Shown here piece after piece: positions 35,696-44,534 of a stretch of DNA of 64,000 nucleotides (position 1 is the stretch's first letter; the number at the start of each line of letters is the position of its first letter). Origin of the DNA: JAUMBM01 sp964441755. GTDB taxonomy: Bacteria > Bacteroidota > Bacteroidia > Chitinophagales > Saprospiraceae. Location: the NCBI GenBank assembly GCA_964441755.1, contig CAYTVG010000003.1, forward strand, positions 1 to 64,000, read 5' to 3'. Below the pieces are notes generated by a model. The model worked only from the letters and a program-made list of their open reading frames with translations. It had not been told where the DNA came from and did not search any database. Both the position numbers and the translations under genes were made by a program.

Positions 35696-35730
35696 ACGGG
35701 AGACAGCCGCAGGCGAGGGCTGTCTCCCGT
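35696..35730. terminator. Stem-loop between gap and pgk
   Basis: Perfect 13-bp stem (35696-35708 with 35718-35730), 9-nt loop, located 28 bases past the gap stop. As pgk follows in the same direction, it either terminates gap or tunes the gap/pgk ratio. Confidence 0.7.
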
Positions 35731-35757
35731 AAGGTTGTCGATGGCGACAAATCCGGC

Positions 35758-36753
35758 TTAGAGAGCAGCAATGCGCAGCGCCAGATCAGACAGACGCGCT
35801 GAGTAACCAGCCTCGTTGTCGTACCAGCCAACCACCTTGGCCATGGTACCCGATGACTTGGTGAGCTCGCTGTCAAAAATGCATGAATGCGGATTGCCAA
35901 GAATATCCGTTGATACCAGCGGTGCAGTCGAGTACTCAAGAACACCTTTGAGCGGCCCCTCAGCAGCAGCTTTCATAGCAGCATTAATCTCTTCAGCAGT
36001 AGCCGGCTTCTTAAGGATAACCGTAAAATCGGTGATAGAACCGTCAGCTACGGGAACGCGCATAGCACCACCATCCAGTTTGCCCTTCAGATGAGGAAGC
36101 ACCAGTCCAACCGCTTTGGCAGCACCCGTTGAGGTAGGAATAATATTGACGGCAGCAGTGCGGGCGCGGCGCAGATCACTGTGCGGAGCATCCTGTATGC
36201 GCTGGTCTGACGTATAAGCGTGAACGGTGGTCATATAGCCTTTCTCAACGCCAAAAGCATCATCCAGCACTTTTACCATAGGCGCAAGACAGTTGGTCGT
36301 GCAGCTGGCATTGGAATAAATCTTGTGCGAAGGATCGATGATTTCTTCATTGACACCCAATACGACCGTAGGAATATCCCCTTTGGCAGGCGCTGAAATG
36401 ATTACGCGCTTGGCACCGGCAGTAAGGTGCATACCCGCATCGTCAGCACCTACAAACCGACCCGTACACTCCAGTACAACATCAACGTTCATAGCACCCC
36501 ATGGGAGTTTGGCAGGATCCTTTTCCGACAGACCGTCAATTTTTCTGCCGTCGATGTATATATAGTTTGCATCAGCACTCACTTCACCAGGATACTTGCC
36601 GTGGACTGAGTCGTGCTTGAACAAGTGTGCCAGTGTAGCATTGTCCGTCAGGTCGTTGATGGCAACAATTTCTACATCCTTGTGGCTTAGCAAATTGCGG
36701 AGGGTCAGACGACCAATCCGACCAAAACCATTGATGGCAATCCGTTTTCCCAT
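35758..36753 (-). CDS. gap: Glyceraldehyde-3-phosphate dehydrogenase, type I
   Basis: 331 residues. NAD-binding AINGFGRIGRLTLRNLL, an acidic residue in VAINDLTD that favours NAD, catalytic Cys in SNASCTTNCLAPMVK, and the C-terminal WYDNEAGYSARL. Oxidises glyceraldehyde 3-phosphate in glycolysis and works in reverse in gluconeogenesis. It lies upstream of pgk and divergent from ssrA; its -7 box is at 36819-36826. Confidence 0.97.
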   Translation of the reverse strand: MGKRIAINGFGRIGRLTLRNLLSHKDVEIVAINDLTDNATLAHLFKHDSVHGKYPGEVSADANYIYIDGRKIDGLSEKDPAKLPWGAMNVDVVLECTGRFVGADDAGMHLTAGAKRVIISAPAKGDIPTVVLGVNEEIIDPSHKIYSNASCTTNCLAPMVKVLDDAFGVEKGYMTTVHAYTSDQRIQDAPHSDLRRARTAAVNIIPTSTGAAKAVGLVLPHLKGKLDGGAMRVPVADGSITDFTVILKKPATAEEINAAMKAAAEGPLKGVLEYSTAPLVSTDILGNPHSCIFDSELTKSSGTMAKVVGWYDNEAGYSARLSDLALRIAAL

Positions 36754-36818
36754 GGCGGGTAATTATTTGGTTTGAAAATACATTGCTTATGCTGCAAATC
36801 AAGTGGCTGATTGCGCTG

Positions 36819-36826
36819 CAAAGATA
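36819..36826 (-). promoter_or_regulatory. -7 box of gap
   Basis: Reads TATCTTTG on the minus strand, exact TAnnTTTG match, 66 bases upstream of the ATG and divergent from the ssrA promoter. Confidence 0.6.
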
Positions 36827-36966
36827 CAGAAATTTATCTAAAAACAATCTTGGTGTAAAAAATACAATAAGTGTTTTTTCTTAACGGCTGTAAGGGATTA
36901 ATTATTTTGAAAAAAAATACACAAGCTGAAACCAAATAAGGATGTACTGCGTTGTATATATTGACT

Positions 36967-36974
36967 TACTTTTG
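36967..36974 (+). promoter_or_regulatory. -7 box of ssrA
   Basis: TACTTTTG, exact TAnnTTTG match, 27 bases before the mature 5' end of tmRNA. A TTG lies 12 bases further upstream (36952-36954). Confidence 0.55.
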
Positions 36975-37001
36975 CAGCGATTAAAAGTAATCGCATAACC
37001 C

Positions 37002-37407
37002 GGGGATGTACTGGTATCGACAGGATCGCTTATGGGTTAGTAAGCATGCCGGAGCCTGATGGTTGGCTTCGTTATCAAATAGCTATCGACTTTAACTGGC
37101 AATACTCAGTATGCCATGGCGGCCTAATTCTAGGAATTAGAATGCCATTGTACGCGACACCTGCGTTCCCGGCCTCAGGCCGCAACGCCCTGCGCTAGCC
37201 TGTCAGCGCCCTGTGTCCGTGCATCAACCAAACAAACAGGCTAGGTGCTGACGGCTGCTCGTTGTCATCGCTAAAATTCAGAGCTGGACTGGTGGTACGG
37301 GCGGGTTGGTGCACCTACCCATCAGTTGAGATTCAAAGCAGCAACTAAGCATGTAGAAAGCTAATGTATACTTTCTCTGGACGCGAGTTCGACTCTCGCC
37401 ATCTCCA
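37002..37407 (+). ncRNA. ssrA: Transfer-messenger RNA
   Basis: One-piece tmRNA of about 406 nt. The 5' end GGGGATG pairs with CATCTCC at the 3' end (one G-U pair) as the tRNA-like acceptor stem; the T-arm GCGAGTTCGACTCTCGC is clear, and the 3' CCA is not encoded. The tag frame is GGC AAT ACT CAG TAT GCC ATG GCG GCC TAA at 37098-37127, giving GNTQYAMAA after the tRNA-borne Ala; it ends in the usual hydrophobic AA recognised by proteases. It rescues ribosomes stalled on broken mRNA, with SmpB. Divergent from gap; terminator at 37432-37467. Confidence 0.97.
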
Positions 37408-37431
37408 CAATCACTTGTTTTTCAATAATGT

Positions 37432-37467
37432 AAAAAGCCGCAATCTGTCTGTCAGTTGCGGCTTTTT
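37432..37467. terminator. Terminator of ssrA / fbp
   Basis: Perfect 12-bp stem (37432-37443 with 37456-37467), 12-nt loop, followed by a T-run. It lies between ssrA and the convergent fbp gene (stop at 37486) and can serve both. Confidence 0.85.
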
Positions 37468-37485
37468 TTATGGTTCATCAATTTT

Positions 37486-38502
37486 TCAGCCAAAACTGGG
37501 CGCAGCGCTGTAGCGCCGCACAAAGGCTTCCATTTCATCTACCATGGCCGGAGAACCAATGGCTATGGTTGCCCGCTGGTGCAGATGTTTCACTTCTAAG
37601 TCTAGTATGCGTTCCAGTTGGCAGGTAATGGCTTTGCCTCCTGCCTGCTCTACGATAAAAGAGAGCGGGTTGCACTCGTATACCAGCCGGAGCTTACCCA
37701 GTGGATATTTTCGGGTATTGGGGTAGAGGAAAATCCCCCCCTGGAAAAGTATCCTGTGAATATCGCTGACGGAAGATCCAATGTAGCGCAGCCGCAGGTT
37801 GAGATCAGAGCAGTGATCGATATACCGGCGCATTTCTACATCAAACTTCAGGTAGTAGCCCTGGTTAACAGAATAGTAGTTGCCCCGATCGGGGATTTTT
37901 ATGTCGCGATGACTGAGGCAAAACTCTCCTATACTCGGATCCAGTGTAAATCCGTTGACTCCTCTGCCTGTACTGTACACGAGAATGGTCGAAGTTCCGT
38001 ACAACACATAGCCGGCAGCTACCATCTCAGTTCCTTTTTGCAGATAATCTTCAATGGTACAGGCTTGGTCGAGCTCGCTGACGCGACGGAATATGCCGAA
38101 AATGGTGCCTACAGACACGTTAACGTCGATATTGGACGATCCGTCCAGCGGGTCAAAGACCACTACATATTTGGAAGTTTTGTCAAGCACCTGCGGGAAT
38201 GAGATATAATCCTCAAATTCCTCTGATGCAATGCCGGCACATTCACCACTGTTTTTGAGGCACTCTATGAGTTTTTCATTGGCATACAAATCCAGTTTCT
38301 GTACATCATCTCCGGTAGTGTTCTCTGTATCGGCTCTGCCAATAATCCCTACCAATCCTGCTTTATTGACCTCCCTGTTGACAATTTTAGCGGCAACGCC
38401 TATGTCGCGGAGCAGGCCTGTAAGCTCACCAGAGGCAAAAGGGAAATCTTTTTGGCGATGAATGATGAATTCGTCGAGGGTAACAATTCGGCTGCGTTCC
38501 AT
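37486..38502 (-). CDS. fbp: Fructose-1,6-bisphosphatase, class I
   Basis: About 338 residues from ATG 38502. Removes the 1-phosphate of fructose 1,6-bisphosphate in gluconeogenesis. Metal-binding VVFDPLDGSSNIDVNVSVGT and ASEEFEDYIS are present, with the substrate loop further on (YIGSSVSDIHRILFQGG). The frame is open to 38583, but a -7 box at 38530-38537 lies inside that extension, so the shorter start is right. With gap and pgk it places three steps of the triose-hexose pathway around ssrA. Confidence 0.96.
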   Translation of the reverse strand: MERSRIVTLDEFIIHRQKDFPFASGELTGLLRDIGVAAKIVNREVNKAGLVGIIGRADTENTTGDDVQKLDLYANEKLIECLKNSGECAGIASEEFEDYISFPQVLDKTSKYVVVFDPLDGSSNIDVNVSVGTIFGIFRRVSELDQACTIEDYLQKGTEMVAAGYVLYGTSTILVYSTGRGVNGFTLDPSIGEFCLSHRDIKIPDRGNYYSVNQGYYLKFDVEMRRYIDHCSDLNLRLRYIGSSVSDIHRILFQGGIFLYPNTRKYPLGKLRLVYECNPLSFIVEQAGGKAITCQLERILDLEVKHLHQRATIAIGSPAMVDEMEAFVRRYSAAPSFG

Positions 38503-38529
38503 ATATGAAGCGATTTGGTTAGGTTTGCT

Positions 38530-38537
38530 CAAATATA
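38530..38537 (-). promoter_or_regulatory. -7 box of fbp
   Basis: Reads TATATTTG on the minus strand, exact TAnnTTTG match, 28 bases before the ATG at 38502; it rules out the longer start. Confidence 0.6.
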
Positions 38538-38629
38538 GCAAAGCAAAATCTAAGGCGTGGATGATTTTTGACTTTTTAAGCAAATAATGCTTATTACTTT
38601 CGTTACTTCAATCAAAAAGCCATCGATAT

Positions 38630-39538
38630 ATGAGCCAACTGCCTGTTGCCTGGTTGCTGAGTCCTGATAATGGTCAGCCGCTGCAGATGTCTGCTGCGGG
38701 TGAACTGCAGTCTTCGGATAATTCCTTTGTTTACCCTGTTGAGGAAGGGGTTGCAGTTTTGCTGCCGCGTTCGCAGCCTCTGCCTGACTATGCTGTTCAT
38801 TACCAGCAGGATGCCGAGCTGTTTGACTACGGCTACGAGTGGGCAGATAACCCCTTGGCGCAAACCGATAACCGGCGCCTGCGGGAGCAGATATTGTCTG
38901 CTCTTCCTGCTGATAGTGGGCTGCTGATGTTGGATGTTGGTTGCGGCAGCGGTTGGTTGGCAGCGGCTGCCTTATCTATGGGGCAGCAAGTGGTATCTAT
39001 GGATATTTCAACGGTAAATCCGGCCAAAGCGTTGCAGAAGATGCCGTCGGAAAGGCATTATGCACTGGTTGCAGATGCTATGCAGTTGCCATTTGTGGAG
39101 GAGCTTTTTGACGTCATTGTGGCCAGTGAAGTGATTGAGCATGTCAAAGATCCGGCAGCTTTCACTGCCTCACTGCTGTCGCGGCTAAAACCTGGCGGGC
39201 GGCTGCTGATTACGACACCCTATGACGAAAAAATTCAGTATTGCCTTTGTATCCACTGCAACAGACCAACGCCTCACAGTGCTCATCTGCACAGTTTCAC
39301 CCCTCGCAAGCTGCTTTCACTTTTACCGGAAAGCCTTCGGCCTGCTGCCAGTGCTTTTGGCTTTGCCAACAACTACCTTCTAAAGTCCAGGCTGCAGTAT
39401 CTGCTGCGTTTTCTGCCAGCGGGCTTTTGGCAGATTATTGATAAGTCTGCCAACCGGTTGATTGGTAAGCCGCTACGACTGATGATGATTGTCCGGAAAC
39501 CTATTGCAGGGACGTATAGTACATCTTCTCCGAAATAG
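38630..39538 (+). CDS. Class I SAM-dependent methyltransferase
   Basis: 302 residues. Residues 1-50 resemble the Trm112-like small domain found in front of some methyltransferases (LLSPDNGQPLQM..., YPVEEGVAVLLP). The SAM-binding fold follows: motif I LMLDVGCGSGWLAAAALSMG, an acidic VVSMDIS strand end, and DVIVASEVIEHVKDPAAF with the post-I pattern of ubiquinone/UbiG-like Methyltransf_11 enzymes. CLCIHCNRPTPHSAHLHSF suggests a small metal site or substrate pocket. Substrate unknown. Its 3' end overlaps the convergent TRAP-type binding protein gene by 38 bases. Confidence 0.85.
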   Translation: MSQLPVAWLLSPDNGQPLQMSAAGELQSSDNSFVYPVEEGVAVLLPRSQPLPDYAVHYQQDAELFDYGYEWADNPLAQTDNRRLREQILSALPADSGLLMLDVGCGSGWLAAAALSMGQQVVSMDISTVNPAKALQKMPSERHYALVADAMQLPFVEELFDVIVASEVIEHVKDPAAFTASLLSRLKPGGRLLITTPYDEKIQYCLCIHCNRPTPHSAHLHSFTPRKLLSLLPESLRPAASAFGFANNYLLKSRLQYLLRFLPAGFWQIIDKSANRLIGKPLRLMMIVRKPIAGTYSTSSPK

Positions 39539-40616
39539 CGGAGTAGTCTACCATCGGGCGCCTGAAATTTTGATAAGACTCGTAGACGCGGGCTGCAAAG
39601 GTATCTGTTGCGGTTAACTCGGCTAACACCTGCTCGCTGTAGGCGCGCAACTGCCTGAGCACGGCCGGCGGGAAATTTTTTACTACTACACCTTTTTGCT
39701 TTAATTCGGCAAAAGCCTGCGCATTGGCGGCCTCCATACGCGCAAGTGACCAGATATAAGACTGTGCAGCAGCAGCCTGCAGTATCGCCTGTAAATCTTC
39801 CGGCAGTCGATTGTAGGCTTCGAGATTGATGATGTACTCCAGTGAGGTGCCTGTTTCCTGCCAGCCGGGGGCGTAGTAATAGCTGGCGATTTCATGAAAA
39901 CCCATCAGGGTGTCGTGGTAGGGACCTATCCATTCGGCGGCATCGATGATGCCTCTCTCCAGGCCCGTATAAAGCTCGCCGCCCGCGAGCAGCACAGGGC
40001 TGCCACCTGCCTTTTCGAACACCTTACCCCCAAGGCCGGGGATGCGCATTTTTAATCCCTTGAGGTCGGCCAGCGTTTCTATGGGCTTGTTAAACCATCC
40101 GCCCATCTGTACACCCGTATTGCCCCCCAGTAAAGGTTTGATGTTGTGGGGATTGTACATCTCATCCCAGAGTTCTTGCCCACCTCCCGTGATGATCCAG
40201 CACATGAGTTGCTGAGCGTTCATACCAAAAGGTACAGAGGAAAACAGCGGGGCTGCAGGGATTTTTCCCGCCCAGTAATACGAAGCGCTGCTGGCCATTT
40301 CTACTGCGCCGGAGCGCACAAGTTCGAAAGCCTCCAAGGGAGGGGCCAGCTCGCCGCCGCCGTAAACGCGGATCTGCAGCCTGCCGCCGGACATTTTGGC
40401 TACTACGTCAGCAAATAGCTGGCAGGCTTCGCCCATGACGGGGAAGTTGGGTGGCCAGGTGGTGGTCATTTTCCACTCGTAGGTAGGCGATTGCCTGCTG
40501 CCGTTGGCCGATGGGGCAGGGGAGGAGGGGCGGTCAGCGCATGCGCGCAGCAACAACGGAAGCCCTAATGTGCCCGCGGCCAGGCCTTTGAAAAAAGTTT
40601 TTCTGCTTATCTTCAT
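39501..40616 (-). CDS. TRAP-type substrate-binding protein, orphan
   Basis: About 371 residues from ATG 40616. N-terminus MKISRKTFFKGLAAGTLGLP carries an RK-type Tat-like motif and hydrophobic core, ending near LLLRAC. The mature part follows the DctP family: EWKMTTTWPPNFPVMGEACQ, a FELVRSGAVEMASSASYYWAGK segment shortened here, LKGLKMRIPGLGGKVFEKAG with the carboxylate-binding Arg, and AAEWIGPYHDTLMGF. This resembles the TakP/alpha-keto acid subgroup. No DctQ/DctM membrane genes are in the window, so its transporter is elsewhere or it has another role. Convergent 38-base overlap with the methyltransferase gene. Confidence 0.85.
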   Translation of the reverse strand: MKISRKTFFKGLAAGTLGLPLLLRACADRPSSPAPSANGSRQSPTYEWKMTTTWPPNFPVMGEACQLFADVVAKMSGGRLQIRVYGGGELAPPLEAFELVRSGAVEMASSASYYWAGKIPAAPLFSSVPFGMNAQQLMCWIITGGGQELWDEMYNPHNIKPLLGGNTGVQMGGWFNKPIETLADLKGLKMRIPGLGGKVFEKAGGSPVLLAGGELYTGLERGIIDAAEWIGPYHDTLMGFHEIASYYYAPGWQETGTSLEYIINLEAYNRLPEDLQAILQAAAAQSYIWSLARMEAANAQAFAELKQKGVVVKNFPPAVLRQLRAYSEQVLAELTATDTFAARVYESYQNFRRPMVDYSAISEKMYYTSLQ

Positions 40617-40683
40617 AGTACGGCATTTTTGATGCACCCTTATTGCAATAATACAAAAAAGAAGAGGTCTTGAAACAGGTATT

Positions 40684-41571
40684 CTAGGCCGAAAGCCAGT
40701 CGATCCCTTTTTGCAGCTGTCTGAGCGTGTCTGCTTCGGCACTGCCTTCGGCCGGCCGGTGGTTGTATGCCCAATTGGCTTGTGGCGGCAGACTCATAAG
40801 GATGCTTTCTGTACGCCCGTCGGTCTCCAGACCAAAGCGGGTGCCTCTGTCCCATACAAGGTTGAATTCGACATAGCGGCCCCTGCGCAGGTATTGCCAT
40901 TCTTTCTGTGCGGCAGAGAAAGGCAGGTCGGATTTGTTGGTCAGTAACTGGCAGTAAGTAGGCGCAAACACCCGGCCTACGTCCATGACAAAAGCATGTA
41001 TTTGTTCCCGGTTAAGTCCGGATTGTTCGTTGAGTCTGTCAAAAAAAATGCCCCCCACGCCCCTCGTCTCCTGCCGGTGAGCTAAAAAAAAGTAGTCGTC
41101 TGCCCAAGTCTTGAAGCGGTGGTAGAAGTCAGGGTGATGTGCGTGACAAACTTGCTGTAGTTGCTGGTGAAACCAACGCGCTTCCGCCTTATCGATATAG
41201 TGTGGTGTGAGGTCGATACCACCTCCGTACCACCATTGACCACTACCTGTTTCAAAATAGCGGACATTCATGTGTATGATGGGGGCCAGTGGGTTGACGG
41301 GGTGCATAACAATGGATACGCCGGTGGCAAAAAAGCTGCCGGCTTCAATGCCTAATGCTTTGGCAGCCTGAGGGTTCAAGTCACCCCAGACAGCCGAAAA
41401 ATTCACGCCGCCTTTTTCTATGCGCTTGCCTTCAATGATGCGTGTTCTGCCACCACCACCGCCGGGTCGTTCCCATTTGTCTTCCCTGAATATTCCTTGC
41501 CCGTCAGCTTCGCTCAGTTGCCGGCAAATGTCGTCCTGCAGGGCTGTAAATGATGCTTGAACTTCGGTCAT
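40684..41571 (-). CDS. hemF: Coproporphyrinogen III oxidase, oxygen-dependent
   Basis: About 295 residues from ATG 41571 (MTEVQASFTALQDD). Converts coproporphyrinogen III to protoporphyrinogen IX with O2 in heme synthesis. Landmarks: WERPGGGGGRTRIIEGKRIE, HPVNPLAPIIHMNVRYFETG, WYGGGIDLTPHYI, KTWADDYFFLAHRQETRGVG and RRGRYVEFNLVWDRGTRFGL. The frame is open 39 codons further up, but no family similarity is seen there, and a near-match -7 box (TACTTTCG) lies about 25 bases before 41571. The organism should therefore live at least partly with oxygen. Confidence 0.96.
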   Translation of the reverse strand: MTEVQASFTALQDDICRQLSEADGQGIFREDKWERPGGGGGRTRIIEGKRIEKGGVNFSAVWGDLNPQAAKALGIEAGSFFATGVSIVMHPVNPLAPIIHMNVRYFETGSGQWWYGGGIDLTPHYIDKAEARWFHQQLQQVCHAHHPDFYHRFKTWADDYFFLAHRQETRGVGGIFFDRLNEQSGLNREQIHAFVMDVGRVFAPTYCQLLTNKSDLPFSAAQKEWQYLRRGRYVEFNLVWDRGTRFGLETDGRTESILMSLPPQANWAYNHRPAEGSAEADTLRQLQKGIDWLSA

Positions 41572-42062
41572 ATGCGCTGGTTTTGTGTGCGAAAGTAGGA
41601 AAAGCCTGGCGCTTACGGATGGTTTTGGTGGGTTGAAATATGTGAACTTGATCCGGACAGTGTTTATCTGTAAATAAATTTTACTCATTTAATATTTTCT
41701 TATTAATTTTTTAACTATAAAAAAATAATCATCATCTTCCAAATACGATAGGGGCTAACTTTGCCTAACCTTATGCTTGTATAAAAAATTGACTTAAGAC
41801 ATATCCTCGTTTTTACTTCCGGAAGTATCACTGCATTTTCCAATGGTTCTCTTGGCTGAAAAATAGGATAGGGGGCTTCTGTTGCTAAAAAACCAAAATG
41901 TGCGGGCTGCAAGAGGACATAGCAATCGACGATTGCTAAAGGCAAACAGTCATTACTCGGCACAGTCTTCACCAGCCTTAAAGCCGGTATAAAGACAAGC
42001 TGGCTTTGGTTAGAATGATACAAAATCAAGCAACGGTTGTTTTATTGTAAATATCTGAATAC
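41572..42062. other. 490-base divergent intergenic region
   Basis: Between hemF (minus) and the nucleoside phosphorylase gene (plus). It is AT-rich at 41640-41750 and contains an exact -7 box TAACTTTG at 41756-41763, which would give the phosphorylase a leader of about 300 bases. Within the leader, GGTATAAAGACAAGCT lies between AAAGCC and GGCTTT arms near 41980-42010. A 104-codon minus-strand frame (41715-42029) shows no family features and is not called. Confidence 0.45.
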
Positions 42063-42959
42063 ATGAACGCAGGATTTTCACCGTCCGAATTGGTTATCAA
42101 TGCCGATGGCAGTATCTACCACCTTCACTTACAGCCTGACCAATTGGCCGACTGGGTGATAACCGTAGGTGATCCTGACAGGGTAGAGGCTGTCAGCAAG
42201 CATTTTGACCGAATAGATACACGCGTACAAAAGCGGGAGTTTGTTACGCACACAGGCGAGCTGGGCAACAAGCGCATAACAGTCATCTCTACGGGTATCG
42301 GACCTGATAACATCGATATCGTTTTGAACGAACTCGATGCACTTGCCAATATTGACTTACAGCAGCGAACTGTACGAGCTGTTCACCGCCGGCTTCATTT
42401 CATCCGCCTGGGTACATCCGGTAGCTTACAGCCTGATATCGATGTTGGCAGCCTCGTTTTCTCTGCCTACGGGCTAGGTCTTGACAACCTGCTGAGTTAT
42501 TACCACTGGCAGGAAGGCGATGAGGCAGCCGCATTGCTGCAAAATTTCCGACAATTTGTTGAGCTGGCACAGCTTCCGCTGCCGATGAATATACATACGC
42601 CTTATGCCACACAGGCCGATGATGGGTTGCTGGGCGCCTTATCAGCGGGCAATCAACAGGGAATCACGCTTACAGCTCCCGGATTTTATGCTCCACAGGG
42701 CAGACAGCTACGCATAGCGGGTCGGCTGCCGGCTACTGATATGCACCAACTGGCTGATTTTCAATTTGGGAAGCTGAAGGTTACCAATATTGAGATGGAA
42801 ACATCTGCTATCTACGGCCTCGCACAGCTAATGGGTCATGCTGCTCTTTCCTGTAACGTCATATTGGCAGGCCGCAGAAAGGGGCAATTTAGCATTGATC
42901 CTCAGCAAGCAGTAGACGATATGATCACTACGATGCTGGCAAGAATAAGTGAACTGTAG
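42063..42959 (+). CDS. Nucleoside phosphorylase (uridine phosphorylase-like)
   Basis: 298 residues. Cleaves nucleosides with phosphate for base salvage. Features of the NP-I family: ITVGDPDRVEAVSKHFD with the phosphate-binding Gly/Asp/Arg, VISTGIGPDNIDIVLNEL, FIRLGTSGSLQPDIDVGS and the ribose-binding VTNIEMETSAIYGLAQLMGH. Substrate preference (uridine or purine nucleosides) cannot be fixed; the segment pattern is nearer to uridine phosphorylase. A single gene, with possibly a long untranslated leader. Confidence 0.9.
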   Translation: MNAGFSPSELVINADGSIYHLHLQPDQLADWVITVGDPDRVEAVSKHFDRIDTRVQKREFVTHTGELGNKRITVISTGIGPDNIDIVLNELDALANIDLQQRTVRAVHRRLHFIRLGTSGSLQPDIDVGSLVFSAYGLGLDNLLSYYHWQEGDEAAALLQNFRQFVELAQLPLPMNIHTPYATQADDGLLGALSAGNQQGITLTAPGFYAPQGRQLRIAGRLPATDMHQLADFQFGKLKVTNIEMETSAIYGLAQLMGHAALSCNVILAGRRKGQFSIDPQQAVDDMITTMLARISEL

Positions 42960-43059
42960 GCTCCGGGCTTGCTGCCATGACAGTGAAAGTCCTCAATAGT
43001 ATCAACTGCTCAGTCATGCTATCATGGTAAGAATCAAAGCGCTGGTAAAGCCTTTGCAA

Positions 43060-43380
43060 TCAGTCAGGCGTAGCTACGGTGGCAGCAGCTATCCACTGCT
43101 CATAGGCCTCATTGGCCGATACCGTCAGTTGCATGATACAAGGGATTTCGTAAGGATGAAGTGCCTCAATACGCTTACTTACCCGTTCTGCCAACAGCTG
43201 TGTCGTTTTGTAGACAGCAACCCACTCCTGTTCGCTGGCAAGCGCTGCCTGCCACAGGTACTCGCTTTGCATCGGAAAATAATTGGCACATGCAATAAGC
43301 TTGTCTGACAGCAATGACTGACCGATGCGACGTGCGCAAGCCTCATCGGGATGGGTAGTATACAAGATTATGAAAGCCAT
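43060..43380 (-). CDS. cutA: CutA divalent-cation tolerance protein
   Basis: About 106 residues from ATG 43380, the normal CutA length. Small trimeric ferredoxin-like fold: FIILYTTHPDEACARRIGQSL, ACANYFPMQSEYLWQ (with the ACVNxxP-type motif), EWVAVYKTTQLL and LHPYEIPCIMQ. CutA was linked to copper tolerance in E. coli, but its true role is unsettled. The frame is open 18 codons further, but a -7 box lies at 43412-43419 inside that stretch, so the short start is right. Confidence 0.93.
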   Translation of the reverse strand: MAFIILYTTHPDEACARRIGQSLLSDKLIACANYFPMQSEYLWQAALASEQEWVAVYKTTQLLAERVSKRIEALHPYEIPCIMQLTVSANEAYEQWIAAATVATPD

Positions 43381-43411
43381 GACATACGGATTTAGTGTAA
43401 AAGAGTTCGTG

Positions 43412-43419
43412 CAAAGGTA
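43412..43419 (-). promoter_or_regulatory. -7 box of cutA
   Basis: Reads TACCTTTG on the minus strand, exact TAnnTTTG match, 32 bases before the ATG at 43380. TTG lies 12 bases upstream of it. Confidence 0.6.
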
Positions 43420-43637
43420 TTCTTTGAGAATCAATTGACACCCAACCCGGCTGTAATTTATACGATCGGATCGGCAGGCCGGCGGCAGGTAAAAAGTGTT
43501 TTTCTTGTATACGTATCGCTGTCAAGGCATGGACGTTGAAGCTTGCCGAAATCTTCCAAATTAAAGTAATTTGTTGTAGCGTAAGCACCAAACCTAAGGG
43601 TTTGCAGTTTAATGTAGGTATCGCAACAATTGCAATC

Positions 43638-44534
43638 ATGCAGGAAAATACAAGCGTCCCATATTTTTTTCTGCTGCGACTGGCCGGCAGCGCAGTTTTT
43701 GCAGGCAGAGCCTGGCAGATGTTGTATTGGGATATTCCCATACGGTCATTCCTATGGGATGAGAGCCTTATGCGTCCCCTCATCAGCGGATGGCCTTTCT
43801 ATATGCCTTGGCGCGACTGGGTAGCTTCGGCAGCCATTGACAACGCCATTGCCTTAGGCGTTCAGTTGATGGGGGGTATACTGGCTGTAGCGGCTATTGT
43901 TTGCTGGCTGCCGCTGGCAGGACGCAAATACAGACAGTTCCTGCTGGCAGCAGCAGGCACAATACTGATCTTTTTAGCGCTGTTATACACCAAGGAAAAA
44001 TTCATGCACCTTGGACAGTTTTTTGAATACAGCCTGCAATTTGGTACAATTTTCATCCTGCTGTGGACGCTTCGAAAGGGATATGTCTCAGGCCCTGCAC
44101 ACCTTGCAACACGCGTGGCCATAGCACTGACATTTGCCTGTCACGGCCTGTATGCTGCCGGTTACTATCCTGTACCCGGTGGGTTCATCAGCATGGTGAT
44201 GAACGGGCTGGGACTAAACCAAACCGATGCCCTGCAGTTTCTGTACCTGGCCGGTATAGCCGATTTTGTGGTTGCGGCACTATTGCTACTACCCTGGAAG
44301 GCAGCCTGGATATCGGGCCTGGTCTACACCGTATGCTGGGGATTTCTGACAACCCTCGCGAGGCTATGGTCCAATTACTGGATTAGTGACTGGGAGATGA
44401 TGCTAATCTACTGGCTGCACGAGTTCATTTACCGGCTTCCTCATTTCCTGATTCCGCTATGGCTGCTTCTGCTGCCGCGGGCAGAAGTAAGAACCCCGGA
44501 AGCACATACGGCAATTTTTGCCGATAAAAACTAA
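43638..44534 (+). CDS. Polytopic membrane protein, unknown function
   Basis: About 298 residues from ATG 43638 (MQENTSVPYFFLLRLAGSAV). About seven to eight hydrophobic helices. The N-terminal part has RAWQMLYWDIPIRSFLWDE and WPFYMPWRDW between helices, an aromatic pattern that I do not know from a named family; the later LATRVAIALTFACHGLYAAG and ADFVVAALLLLPWKAAW recall DoxX/HTTM-type membrane proteins only loosely. It is not near genes that hint at a function. The longer frame from 43536 has no family features. Confidence 0.7.
   Translation: MQENTSVPYFFLLRLAGSAVFAGRAWQMLYWDIPIRSFLWDESLMRPLISGWPFYMPWRDWVASAAIDNAIALGVQLMGGILAVAAIVCWLPLAGRKYRQFLLAAAGTILIFLALLYTKEKFMHLGQFFEYSLQFGTIFILLWTLRKGYVSGPAHLATRVAIALTFACHGLYAAGYYPVPGGFISMVMNGLGLNQTDALQFLYLAGIADFVVAALLLLPWKAAWISGLVYTVCWGFLTTLARLWSNYWISDWEMMLIYWLHEFIYRLPHFLIPLWLLLLPRAEVRTPEAHTAIFADKN

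Noticed and set aside
41715..42029. 104-codon minus-strand frame upstream of the nucleoside phosphorylase gene
   Set aside because: Lies in a promoter region with a plus-strand -7 box, and the translation shows no domain, signal or membrane pattern.
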